Shown here piece by piece: positions 1 to 10,518 of a stretch of DNA of 64,000 nt. Under the pieces are notes generated by a model that saw only the letters and a list, made by a program, of their open reading frames with translations, was not told where the DNA came from and ran no database searches. Where the stretch lies: the NCBI RefSeq assembly GCF_024139115.2, contig NC_085141.1, positions 128,463,822-128,527,821 of the forward strand. The letters run 5' to 3'. Made by a program: the position numbers and the translations under genes. The stretch is from Armigeres subalbatus (taxonomy: Eukaryota > Arthropoda > Insecta > Diptera > Culicidae). Numbering within the stretch: the first letter of the stretch is position 1; each line of letters begins with the position of its first letter.

Positions 1-147
1 GCCCTGGATTGAGTCTTTCCGGTTACCAAGTTACGAGAGCCGCTGTCGCCTGATCAACCAACCTTTTTTTACTGTTGAATTTTTCCCCACCCACAACATC
101 ATTGGGGCAGTAACAAGTCTGTTGGTGTATAATAATAATAAATAAGG
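1..147. other. Unassigned window edge
   Basis: No gene or repeat boundary is recognised in this short AT-rich edge. It ends in a run of AAT repeats just before the palindrome. Confidence 0.4.
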
Positions 148-221
148 TTAAAAGACTATTATTCTTCCATTTACTTCCACTATTAATAGTGGAAGTAAAT
201 GGAAGAATAATAGTCTTTTAA
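148..221. repeat. Perfect 74-bp palindrome
   Basis: Two 37-base arms are exact reverse complements with no spacer; the centre lies between bases 184 and 185 (TATT/AATA). Symmetry fails at 147/222. No coding signal is attached. It may be a hairpin-forming remnant of a foldback element or a cloning/assembly artefact; the sequence alone does not decide. Confidence 0.9.
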
Positions 222-307
222 TCTTGTAGCATTTCCCCTAAGACGCTCTAAAATAATTAATCACAATAATAAATAAATAAATAAAGCTATATAAACGACA
301 TTCTCCC

Positions 308-623
308 TCACGCTAAAAATGAACTTCTCAAAATTGAGTAGAATCCGACTCATTTTTATTGAAATCGGGAAAACTCAAAATTGGAGTAAAAGATACTACT
401 TCAATAAAATGATGATTGCACTGAAACTAAGAAACTGTGTGTGATCAAATGCACTTGTTTCCCATCTGTCGTATCAAAAAATGATGGAAGGCCATGCTTA
501 ACTTTCACGAAATCATCATTTTATTGAAGTACATGTATCCTTTACTCAAACTTTGAGTTGTCCCGTTTTTAATAAAAATGAGTCGGATTCAACTCAATTT
601 TTAATAGTTCATTTTTAGCGTGA
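308..623. mobile_element. MITE with ~110-bp terminal inverted repeats
   Basis: Bases 308-417 match the reverse complement of about 509-623 with scattered mismatches. The ends are TCACGCTAAAAATGAAC and its complement. The middle has no transposase-like ORF, so this is a non-autonomous inverted-repeat element. I could not define a target-site duplication. Its right end abuts the LINE tail fragment that follows. Confidence 0.8.
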
Positions 624-639
624 TTCACACCGACCAAAC

Positions 640-862
640 TCTTCATTGATCGCACACAACCAGCGTTTGCAGTGTTGTGCCGACGTCCTCTTCCAGGTTC
701 TCTGCTAAACAGCACTTTTGCTGGTTTCTTTTCCAGTACACGCACTCCATGTCCAGCCCATTGTAATCTGCTGTATTTTATATGCCAGCCGATGTCTGCA
801 TTTGTGTATACTGGGCATAACTCGTGAATCAGGCGTCTAACGCTTTCACCATTTTCCACCAT
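640..862 (-). pseudogene. C-terminal fragment of a LINE reverse transcriptase (RTE-like)
   Basis: The minus-strand reading contains LIHELCPVYTN and then RLQWAGHGVRVLEKKPAKV followed by a basic RGRR stretch. This resembles the C-terminal RLRWAGHVARM...GxRRRGAQRARW region of the RTE-clade LINEs elsewhere in the window (35.7, 52.3 and 60.4 kb). About 70 residues remain and the catalytic domain is absent, so it is a dead fragment. It abuts the MITE at 308-623. Assignment rests on this one motif block. Confidence 0.6.
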
Positions 863-1258
863 GTCGCCATGTTTGTTTCGAGCATTTTGACTCGATTGTA
901 AGCTTAGCCTACGTAGATCTCAATAATGCAGATATTATCTCAATTGAAAAGCCTAGACAGCGGCATTTGATACTTAGCAGCAAACGCTTAAATTCGATTG
1001 GCTTTTAATATCATGGAGCGACATTCCCCACAATTGGCTTATTCAGCCTACGTCAATATTTAATTTTGCTGTCTCTGCAATTTCCCATTTTTCCGACCAC
1101 CAGTCATTCGAATGCCGAATGCCCACCAGTCATTCGAATGATCTCAATCGACATAGAAGAATCTCTCAGTTAACAGAAGGCACTGATCAATTGATCTTTC
1201 TTGTCAACAATTTTTATTCGCTCGATCGATTCTTTATTTCATTTAAGGTCAACTTTCC

Positions 1259-1424
1259 TAAGAGGTCGTACACTTATTACGTAAGCAATTTTTCTGGGTT
1301 TTTTCGACCCCCCTCCCCCCATGTAAGATTTCTCCCATACAAATGATTCATCAAATGATCGTAATAAAACAGCAGCCCCCCCCCCCCACCAAAAGTGCTT
1401 ACGTAATATGTGTACGGCCCCTAA
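1259..1424. mobile_element. Short MITE with TACGTAAGCA-type inverted ends
   Basis: The left end (GTCGTACACTTATTACGTAAGC, with a flanking CTAAG) is mirrored by the right end (GCTTACGTAATATGTGTACGGC, followed by CTAAAG). The interior has opposing poly-C and poly-G rich stretches. At about 166 bp it cannot encode a transposase. Small ORFs read across it are low-complexity artefacts. Confidence 0.7.
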
Positions 1425-1670
1425 AGAATCCATGTTTTTTGACGCCTCCAAGTATTTTTAAAATTTAACACAAAAAAATCAAAAAAGTTCTGTTTTTAAA
1501 AATTGGCCCTAAATTCGCCCGATTTTGAACGAACATCGGCTTAATTTTGATGGCCGGTTCACACGTGCAGCACTTTTTTGGATTTTATTTTCGATTTTTA
1601 AAATAGTTGGAGGCTTCAAAAAAGTTGCTCTTAAATAGGTCAAAGAATCGTCTGAGACAATAAAACGAAA
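1425..1670. other. Unassigned AT-rich spacer
   Basis: I see no coding region or repeat boundary between the preceding MITE and the pogo-like element. Confidence 0.4.
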
Positions 1671-2507
1671 TACAGTGATCTCTCACTTGCTCGATATTGA
1701 AGGGACCATCGAATTAGGGGGTATCGAGATAGAGAAAATATTTATTTTTTTCTTCCCAAATATCAAACACTTTTCATAACATGTAGAAATATGGTCTAGA
1801 GTCATTTGACAGAATGCCGTTTAGCCGAATGCTGTTTGAGCGAATAGTTAAAAATGATTTCCTTATTAAGTGAAGTGAGGAGTGAGATGTTCGAAATAAA
1901 TAGTGAAAAGCGAGAATTGACAAGTAAGAAATGAAATGTTCGAAGTCAGCACTTCTCACTTTTCTTTTCTCACTTTTTACTTTTCACTTCTCACTGCACA
2001 AAATTTTCACTTCTAACTTCTCAAGGAAAGCAGGAAGGAAGGAGAAGGAATCATGGGAACGAGTAAATATGAGGTTAAAAAATCCAATTTTCATCTCACT
2101 TTTCACTTCTCACTACTTGGTCCCTTTATTTCTCAGTTCTCACAACACTCTTCTCACTTTCCACTTCTCTCAACTCACTTTGCACTTCTCGCTTCTCACC
2201 ATTCACTTCACACTTCTCGCTCCTCTCTTCTTCCTTCTCACTTTTCACTTCTAGCTTTACACTTCTCTCCTCGAATTTCACACTTCTTACTTCTCACTTT
2301 TCACTTCTCGCTTCGTACTTCTCACGACATCGTCGCAACATCGAGTTAGCGAGGTGAAAATGCTTTGGGAAATTACTTCGACTTAGAGAATATCGAGTAA
2401 GGAAAATATCGACTTACGGAGGTAATGCAGTATGCAAAATTTGAATTTCATCGAGTAAGAAAAAATATCGAGTTACAGAACACCGAGTTAGAGAGAGTTA
2501 ACTGTAC
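1671..2507. mobile_element. Non-autonomous pogo-like element, TA flanked, with a nested repeat
   Basis: The left end reads TA-CAGTGATCTCTCAC and the right end GAGAGAGTTAACTG-TA, so imperfect inverted ends starting CAGT lie inside a TA duplication, as in the pogo/Tigger branch of Tc1-mariner. Subterminal copies of TATCGAGTTA/TATCGAGTAA occur on both sides. The interior from about 1790 to 2340 is a foreign pyrimidine-rich repeat listed separately. No transposase remains. Confidence 0.7.
1790..2340. repeat. Nested element with GAATGCCGTTTAGCCGAAT head and TTCTCAC repeats
   Basis: The segment starts with tandem GAATGCCGTTTAGCCGAAT-type words and continues through a short GAAGTG/GTTCGAAG block into a long run of CACTTCTCACTTTT-type repeats. 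The same order recurs at 55376-55520, followed there by GA-rich repeats, so this is a dispersed family carrying a microsatellite. The ORFs across it (107 and 98 residues, rich in S, H, F and L) are translations of that repeat, not genes. Confidence 0.7.
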
Positions 2508-2678
2508 AATTTTTGACGGGAAAGAGCAGTTGCGATGGCATGGAAAACGACAGGGGCAAAAAATGGCTGGCAAAAAATTGATTCACTTTTCAACGTTCAA
2601 ATGAAAAAGGCGAATTTCATCAGCACCAAGGATGATATGGGCTTGAAGAACCGTATGAATGCTGTCATCAGAGAAAAA
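2508..2678. other. Unassigned spacer
   Basis: No gene or repeat identified. Confidence 0.35.
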
Positions 2679-3127
2679 GTAGAATCACAAAAATTTATCT
2701 CGGTAAATTTAGCATTAGCATTAGCATTGTTACGGTGTACACGCTTAACATCAATAACACAGAGATGTGTTTGCTTCACACAAAACGGACCTAATACAGA
2801 ACAACACCTAGATGAGCAACAGTTACACAGGCACAAAAATGCCTCGTACGGTCGTGAAAACGGTCCTTTTTAATATGTAAACGTTTGTACAGATTCCTTG
2901 TTTTATGAGGAACCAAATACTGTTGAAAATATTGAAATCCAAGCTTCAATAAAACCACACGAGCTATTTTTGTGCCTGTGTAACTGTCGCTCATCTAGGT
3001 GATGTTCTGCATTAGGTCCGTTTTGTGTGAAGCAAACACATCTCTGTGTTATTGATTTTAAGCGTGTACACCGTAACAATGCTAATGCTAATGCTAAATT
3101 TACCGAGATAAATTTTTGTGATTCTAC
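2679..3127. mobile_element. 449-bp foldback/MITE with ~162-bp inverted arms
   Basis: The arm at 2679-2840 matches the reverse complement of about 2965-3127 with few differences; both contain the GCATTAGCATTAGCATT triplet-type repeat and GGACCTAAT...AACAC. The spacer is about 125 bp. Outer ends are GTAGAATC/GATTCTAC. The 112-aa ORF here covers one arm and is not conserved as a protein. No TSD was resolved. Confidence 0.85.
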
Positions 3128-3147
3128 TTGAGATCCTTATCTGGAAT

Positions 3148-3248
3148 GCTATCAGAAATCAAGAAAGGGAGGGGTTCTTGATTCCAGTCTCAGACAAAAA
3201 TAACAAAAGCATGAGGATTACTAATCCTGGCCACGCCCACCTTCACCG
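3148..3248 (+). repeat. 100-bp direct repeat, copy 1
   Basis: It starts GCTATCAGAAATC, contains GCATGAGGATTACTA and ends CTTCACCG. A close copy in the same orientation lies at 3671-3770. The 523-bp spacing could be two LTR-like ends around a short internal region or a plain duplication. Confidence 0.75.
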
Positions 3249-3670
3249 AGAGAGGAAGGAAGTGTATACATAGTTGTATAGTGAGCTTCTGGTGCGGCCA
3301 TTGAATTAGATTGGAGGTCCAGAATTCTCCACTAAGGAAAAAGTTTTCGATCGAGAAAATCCAGAGCTTGCGATAGGTAAATTTATTTGAAGTAGACAGT
3401 GGAAGAAGAGAAGGTGTAGTGGACATCAGAACTCTGCGATTTTTGAAAAAGAGTCCTGAAGATAGCCGTTTTGTTTTTGGAGCCCCGACGAAAACCGTTG
3501 TGTACCGTCCTCGACTAAGATCGTTTTCGCACCCGCCGAAGGCCTATCAGTCACCATATTGGATAGTCGAGAATGCGCATTTTCATAGCGTAACATCGTA
3601 TAGCAAATTTACGGTGTACTTCGTAGATTGGACTCTAGTGATACTCATGTTTCTTTTTTAAATCCAGACT
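3249..3670. other. Segment between the two direct repeats
   Basis: A 422-bp stretch bracketed by the 100-bp repeats. An 80-codon ORF (3419-3661) starts close to the left repeat and resembles nothing I recognise. If the repeats are LTRs this would be a remnant internal region, but no primer-binding or polypurine tract is clear. Confidence 0.35.
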
Positions 3671-3770
3671 GCTATCAGAAATCTAGGTGGGTGGGGTCCT
3701 TGATTTCAATCTAGGACAAAAATCACAAAAGCATGAGGATTACTACTCCTGGTCACGCCCATTTTCACCG
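3671..3770 (+). repeat. 100-bp direct repeat, copy 2
   Basis: Same orientation as 3148-3248, starting GCTATCAGAAATC and ending ATTTTCACCG. The differences are scattered substitutions, so the duplication is not recent. Confidence 0.75.
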
Positions 3771-4376
3771 TAACTTGGAAAGAAAATGTTGATGTAGTAC
3801 TTACTTTATGAGAAGCCCCCGACTCAACGACACCCTAATAATTACCACGGAGTTGTATACTGGGTAAGGTATTCGTTGGGTCAGAATTTTCCTGTAGCTG
3901 GCCATGTGATCATGCTAGATCTTACACCGTAACACAACACGTAAAGGTGTCTACCCAGCGTTATGGGAAGCAGGTCCAGAGTGCGCGTTTTCGTCCCAAA
4001 AGCTATGGCAAACAATGAGTTATTTATTGGATTGACAACCGTATTTCTACAGCACTGTTTGTGTGTTTTGACCCTCCTAATGAAAATATCAAAACACCAT
4101 CGCAATTTTAGGATATTTGGATGTTGAGTTGATGCCTCGATATGGGAGCACTTGATCACTCAACCATAGAAAAATTCGGCGAAAAAAAAATTGTTCTCCA
4201 GCAGCATTTTTCTGTAGATATGGCAGATTTAGTGGAGAATTGCTTCAAAAAAGTATTTATTGTGTAGATATCATAGAAAGGGGACCAAGTCTCCCCAATT
4301 TCTAATTCTAAGATTGCTTGCGTTGTCGAATTCCACGAAAAGCCAAAAAATCTGCGTATTTTGGAACAAAGATATT
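3771..4376. other. Unassigned intergenic stretch
   Basis: Only short unrelated ORFs are present. No repeat pair or RNA gene was found. Confidence 0.4.
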
Positions 4377-4589
4377 TAACACGTAGGTCCCCAACCCCCA
4401 TTTTACGATAAAACTCAAAATTCAAAACCACGCAACTCAGCCAATTTCTAACGGATTTTCAAGAAATCTTCTGGAATCGATCACAAAATTCCTATAGTTT
4501 TAGGAACCGAGATCAATTTTTGTGCAATGGCCATGGTTCCGGATATATTCCGGGGAGTACTGGGGTTACCTCCCTCCCGGAAAAAATGG

Positions 4590-5015
4590 TCACTGGCAGA
4601 TCGGCTTCGAAATCCGTCTTGCGAGATATCAAACTTCATAATTTTGCAAAACAAATACACTGAAGTACATTTCGGCGATTTTCGATCGAATTGGCCACCC
4701 TCCGGGTATTCCCAGAGCCTGGTTCCCTTGGGGAAGTGGCCAATTTTCTTCCAATCTTGGAACCCATCTTGCAACATGTCAAACTTCATGATTTTGCAAA
4801 ACAAGTACACTGGAGTACATTTCGGTGATTCTTGATCGAATTGGCCACTCTCCATATACTTCTAGGGCTGGGTTCCCTTGGGGAAGTGGCCAATTTTCGT
4901 TCAATCTTGGAATCCACCTTGCGGCATGTCAAACTTCATAATTTTGCAAAACAAGTACACTGGTATCCATTTCGGTGATTTTCGATCGAATTGGCCACCT
5001 TCCGGGTACTTCCAG
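4590..5015 (+). repeat. Three tandem ~150-bp units in the left arm of the foldback
   Basis: The word ATTTTGCAAAACAA recurs at about 4641, 4791 and 4941, exactly 150 bp apart, each time followed by TACACTG and CATTTCGG(T/C)GATT. The right arm has only one such unit (reverse complement, about 7480-7590). The left arm has therefore expanded, or the right contracted, since the arms diverged. Confidence 0.85.
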
Positions 5016-5139
5016 GTTGTGCGCTGATTGATATTTTACCGGCGGTGACGTGATAGATCATTTTCAGGCAGTGGCGGTGGCGTCACGCCGTTGGTGATCA
5101 GCGATGGCGTGGAAAGGCGTGAACCAGTTCATGCGCCAA

Positions 5140-7320
5140 AATTTCTTTAGAAGTTCGTCAAGGAATTCTTCCAGAAGTTCCTCCACTAGTTTTTTTGAAA
5201 GATCGTCAAGAAATTCCTTTGGACATTCCTCCGTAAGTGCCTCTGGAAAGTTACTCCAGAAACTCCTCCCGGATTTCGTCTGGAAGTTCCTTCACGAATT
5301 CCTCCGGAAGCTCCTCTAGGAATTCATCTGGAAGTTCCTCCGGAGGATCCTCCGGTAGTTTCTCCAGGAATTCCTCCGGAAGTTTCTCCATGAATTCTTC
5401 CGGAAGTTCTTCCAGGAATTCCTCTGGAAACTGGAATTGACCACCCGGAATTCCAGGAATTTCTGGACGATTTTCCGGATGAATTCCTGGAGGAACTTCC
5501 GGGGGAGTTCCTGGTGGAACATATTGCATAAATCATGAAGGAACGTCCGGAAGAATTCCCGGAGGAACTTCGGCACGAATTCCTGGAGGAACTTCCGGAT
5601 GGATTCCGGTAGGAATTTCAGGAGGAATTACTGGAGGAATTACTAGAAAAACTTCCGGAGGAAGTACTGGAGGAGCTTCCGGAGGAATTACTGGAGGAAC
5701 TTCCGGAGGAATTCCTGGAGGAACTTCCGGAGGAATTCCTGGAGGAACTTCCGGAGGAATTCCTGGAGGAACTTCCGGAGGAATTCCTGGAGGAACTTCC
5801 GGAGGAATTCCTGGAGGAACTTCCGGAGGAATTCCTGGAGGAACTTCCGGAGGAATTCCTGGAGGAACTTCCGGAGGAATTCCTGGAGGATCTTCCGGAG
5901 GAATTCCTGGAGGAACTTCCGGAGGAATGGAGGAACTTCCGGAGGAATGGAGGAACTTCCGGAGGAATTCCTGGAGGAACTTCCGGAGGAATTCCTGGAG
6001 GAACTTCCGGAGGAATTCCTGGAGGAACTTCCGGAGGAATTCCTGGAGGAACTTCCGGAGGAATTCCTGGAGGAACTACCGGAGGAATTCCTGGAGGAAC
6101 TTCCGGAGGAATTCCTGGAGGAACTTCCGAAGGAATTCCTGGAGGAACTTCCGAAGGAATTACTGGAGGAACTTCCGGAGGAATTACTGGAGGAACTTCC
6201 GGAGGAATTCCTGGAGGAACTTCCGGAGGAATTCCTGGAGGAACTTCCGGAGGAATTCCTGGAGGAACTCCCGGAGGAATTCCTGGAGGAACTCCCGGAG
6301 GAATTCCTGGAGGAACTTCCGGAGGAATTCCTGGAGGAACTTCCGGAGGAATTCCTGGAGGAACTTCCGGAGGAATTCCTGGAGGAACTTCCGGAGGAAT
6401 TCCTGGAGGAACTTCCGGAGGAATTCCTGGAGGAACTTCCGGAGGAATTCCTGGAGGAACTTCCGGAGGAATTCCTGGAGGAACTTCCGGAGGAATTCCT
6501 GGAGGAACTTCCGGAGGAATTCCTGGAGGAACTTCCGGAGGAATTCCTGGAGGATCTTCCGGAGGAATTCCTGGAGGAACTTCTGGAGGAATTTCTGGAG
6601 GAACTTCCGGAGGAATTCCTGGAGGAACTTCCGGAGGAATTCCTGGAGGAACTTCCGGAGGAATTCCTGGAAGAACTTCCGGAGGAATTCTGGAGGAACT
6701 TCCGGAGGAATTCCTGGAGGAACTTCCGGAGGAATTCCTGGAGGAACTTCCGGAGGAATTCCTGGAGGAACTTCCGGAGGAATTCCTGGAGGAACTTCCG
6801 GAGGAATTCCTGGAGGAACTTCCGGAGGAATTCCTGGAGGAACTTCCGGAGGAATTCCTGGAGGAACTTCCGGAGGAATTCCTGGAGGAACTTCCGGAGG
6901 AATTCCTGGAGGAACTTCCTCAGGAATTCCTGGAGGAACTTCTTCAGGAATTCCTGGAGGAACTTCCGGAGGAAATCCTGGAGGAACTTCCGGAGGAATT
7001 CCTGGAGGAACTTCCGGAGGAATTCCTGGAGGATCTTCCGGAGGAATTCCTGGAGGAACTTCCGGAGGAATTCCTGGAGGAACTTCCGGAGGCATTCCTG
7101 GAGGAACTTCCGGAGGAATTCCTGGACGAACTTCCGGAGGAATTCCTGGAGGAACTTCCGGAGGAATTCCTGGAGGAATTCTTGGAGAAGCTTCCTAAAG
7201 GAACTTCCAGACGAAATCCGGGAGGAGTATCTGGAGGAATTTCCCAGTGGCACTTATGGAGGTATATCTGGAGGAATGTCCAAAGGAATTTCTTGACAAT
7301 CTTTTGAAAAAATTCGTAGA
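5140..7320. repeat. 24-bp minisatellite core with an orientation switch
   Basis: From about 5470 to 7195 the plus strand repeats GGAGGAACTTCC then GGAGGAATTCCT, a 24-bp unit, around 70 times with very few variants. From 5140 to 5440 the complementary orientation (AATTCCTCCGGAAGTTCC) runs, more degenerate. The switch lies near 5440-5470. The unit length is a multiple of three and contains no stop, so open frames of 300-520 codons run through several frames on both strands (EELPEEFL, RNFRRNSW, SSGSSSRN and similar periods); these are by-products of the repeat. A single-base deletion near 6689 shifts the phase. Confidence 0.9.
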
Positions 7321-7801
7321 GGAACTTCTGAAGAAATTTTGACGCTTGAACTGGTTCACGCCGATCCACGCCGCCGCCAATCACCAACGGCATGACGCCG
7401 CCACGCCACCGCCGCTGGCTGAAAAAGATCTATCTTGCCACCACCGGTAAAATTTCAATTAGCCCATGGGAGTACCCGGAAGGTGGCCAATTCGATCGAA
7501 AATCACCGAAATGGACTCCAGTGTACTTGTTTTGCAAAACCATGAAGTTTGACATCTCGCAAGATGGATTTCGAAGCCGATCTGCCAGTGACCATTTTTC
7601 CTGAAGGAGGTAGCCCCAGTACTCCCCGGAATATATCCGGAACCATGGCCATTGCACAAAATTGATCTCGGTTCCTAAAACTATAGGAACTTTGTGATCG
7701 ATTCCAGAAGATGGCTTGAAAATCCGTTAGAAATTGGCTGAGTTGCGTGGTTTTGAATTTTGAGTTTTGTCGTAAAATGGGGGTTTTGGACGTACGTGTT
7801 A

Positions 7802-9967
7802 AGAAATCGGAGAGAACCTTTCTGCATTGGTCAACCTAACTTCTTGGGAGGGATCAGCACCGACTTTTTTGTACTCCGGGGGCAATTCAATTTCAATCAA
7901 ATTTCATCATCAAATTCAGTTTAAGTTACTGCATAACTCTTGATATGATAATTCACCTTCAGGAACCTTCAGGCTTTTTCAACAAGTCACGGAGATCATG
8001 ATGCGGTCTATGCAGTCAGCCAACTACTGCCAGTAACATCAGTTGCTTTGCATGAGAGATCACCAGAGTGACGGAAGCTCTGAAGTTTACATCTAGTTAA
8101 AATTAATCATTGATGCGTTAGTTAGGAGTCCTTGAGGTTTCTGATGTATCCTAAATTGAAAGCTTTAAACAGAATATTAAATTCCACGTCTGCTGTCTTT
8201 CATTCCAATCCCAAATCAGCTCTAGGTATACTTTTCATTCACGTTATATTTTTCCACCTACAGTGTATGATGCATCGACGAATAATTCCACTGTGAAAGC
8301 ATGCACCACCTGCTAATGAAAAGCGTCCTCCCATTTCGTCATTGGCCCGAGCAGCACTTTGAATGGTGGGCATAGAAAGTCGGATTCGCCATTGCCCTCT
8401 TGCATTTTTGTTTTACAATTCTGTGTGTTCGTTCATACTGCTTCAAATTTTCCCATTTACACCACACATGCGGAAGGCTTTTCAGAATTGTGCTTGAAGC
8501 ATATTGTATGCAGTTCTCATCTCACTTCGAAACGGCAATGCAATGGTTAAGGGCAAACCACTAAGAAACCGTCTATTATGGGCCAATAGAAGGTGAAATC
8601 CTTGCCGAAGTGCAGCGCAAGGTGTAGGGAGAATCTGCCTTCACATAATATCCTAAAAGGGGTCAGATCAGAAAGGATCACTTGCGTCTGTGAAAAGAAT
8701 CTAAGATATGGATATAGAGTATGGTGCTTTGGTTAATTATGAGCAGGATACTTGAGAGACCTGTTTCTGGTCGTGTTTCTGGAATTGAAAAACAGTTGCA
8801 TATAGGTCTGTATGAGTATGAGAACACCACATGCTACAGTGCATCTCAATGGCAATGGTTACAGGTGCATTTTACATTCAAAACAATGAGTTTCTAGCGT
8901 TCTTCTTGTTTATAGGCTTTATAGCCCTTTCAGACTATGAGCTTTATCGCCTAATTAATGAAGAGTATCTTGATATGGAACGGCAATAACTTTAATCCTT
9001 GTGAAAACTGAGGTCGCAAAAGATATCTTCCATTTTTCAGTCCTCCTCAATTTCCACACCTTTTTAAATACCACCTGACTTTCCTGTGATTATTTGTGTT
9101 TTGTTGTTGTTATTGGTTCAAGTCGATACTTAATTCTTTCTCCTAGATTAGATGAATTTGTTACAGTGAGATGGAAATGAGAGCAGTCACAAAGTTTCTT
9201 TCCTAAAGCATAAAGACATGAATTTCTATTCATGTGTGTTGAGTGCAGTTTTCAATTGAAAGAAGACATAATTGATAATAATAAGAGTACGAATAGCATT
9301 ATTTTAAGCGTAAATCAATGGGTTACAGTTATTTTCAATAGTTTCACAAAACATCCAATTATTTGATTCGATGGAAGATGAATGGGTTGAATATGCTTGC
9401 TTTTCCTTGAATTCATTTCCAGCTTGACTTTGATTCTGATATAAGAAGGAGATTTTTCACGATAAACGCACCGGATCTATGTATGGTAGGGTACCTGGGT
9501 GCCGAATTGGTAAATAAATATCGAAAAGTGAGTATCTCAACGCCCCCACACAAACAAGCTTAACCTGAATTCGCCGAACTGAATCATTTGGTATATGACA
9601 TACGAATTTCCTACGCGTGTTTTTGAGTGAGCATCGACAGAATTAATTTCCTGCCTCATGGATTTTATGATTTTACAACCTATTTGTCATTTTTCACAGC
9701 AGATTCGCAGATTTGCGGCAATCATCATTACCAGAAAATGTTAATACTCTGTTAATATTGATCAAAATTGGAAACAAATAGAACAGTCATCGGTCTCTCT
9801 AGATCTAAAATGATTCATAACAATTAATTCACATGGGAGCAAATTCTGCTTTTAGAAGTACAATATCCACCATTAATCTTTACGGCACACAAAACCCAGA
9901 ACCGGTTCCCAGGTAGCCCGGATGACCGAAGGACAGTTTAATTAAACCCTTCGACCCTTTCGAAAAC
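7802..9967. other. Unassigned AT-rich intergenic region
   Basis: I find no long ORF, no terminal inverted repeats and no LINE or SINE motif in these 2.2 kb. Short ORFs such as 8359-8550 show no recognisable domain. Confidence 0.4.
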
Positions 9968-10407
9968 ATTGAGCGCACGCTGCACGAACCGGCCTCGACC
10001 AACCAAATTTCGTCCCACCGCTGCGTTCTACACGACATACCAAAATCCGAACGTGCCAGGCCAGGCGGACATTTTGTCCGGCTGTGGGACTCTATTTTCC
10101 ACCATAAGCTGGAAAACCCTTCCCCTACATAAAATATGTGCGTTCAAATAAAGGATTAGAAGTACAATATTTTCGGACAGCGCACCGGGTTGACCCTTCT
10201 GCTGTGGCCCGGAGGCTAATTTGCATATTTTTCGTCGACCACTTCCTGTAACCGGAGTCGCTGTTACATGAATGTCGCTATCGCCTGGATCGGAAACGGG
10301 AGGGTGTTGTGTTGTGAGCCCGTTAGAGTTTGGCCCCGGCACGAGGAACGACGCTGCAGTGACGACCGTGCGAAGCTTGTCGAATTCAATTTGTAGACAG
10401 TTTTAAA
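9968..10407. other. GC-richer stretch upstream of a possible exon
   Basis: Base composition rises relative to the neighbours. It could be 5' untranslated or promoter sequence for the candidate exon at 10408, but no TATA or initiator motif convinces me. Confidence 0.25.
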
Positions 10408-10518
10408 ATGGGCCCACTGATTTATGCGCCGCTAGACGCAGGTAGTTTTTCGGCCGATTCCGGGTTGACCCATGGGTTTCTGGAACATCTGGCGCGGTTT
10501 GGTGTGACGACATATAAG
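10408..10518 (+). CDS. Possible first coding exon of an unidentified gene
   Basis: An ATG in good context (TTTTAAAATGGG) opens a 37-codon stretch beginning MGPLIYAPLDAGSF and ending in VTTYK, directly before AAG|GTAAAG, a strong match to the metazoan splice donor. Beyond that point the frame runs on into AT-rich, intron-like sequence and stops. The stretch has a balanced composition and is more GC-rich than its surroundings. I do not recognise the protein, and no second exon could be linked within the window. It could equally be a chance ORF; conservation in a related mosquito or a spliced transcript would decide. Confidence 0.3.

Larger units (their letters stand above)
4377..7801. mobile_element. 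3.4-kb foldback element with minisatellite core
   Basis: The outer ends TAACACGTA (4377-4385) and TACGTGTTA (7793-7801) are reverse complements. Homology continues inward: 4390-4620 pairs with 7570-7790, then the GGCGTCACGCCGTTGGTGATC block near 5080 pairs with its complement near 7380-7410. Inside the arms lies a GGAATTCC-type minisatellite whose orientation flips near 5440-5470. No transposase-like protein is present. The architecture (long inverted arms with internal tandem repeats) is that of FB-type foldback transposons. No target-site duplication was resolved at the outer ends. Confidence 0.85.

Noticed and set aside
5688..7253. 521-codon ORF (and overlapping 449-, 423- and 303-codon ORFs) that look like repeat proteins
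   Set aside because: All are translations of the 24-bp minisatellite in different frames and strands; the unit length is a multiple of three without stops.
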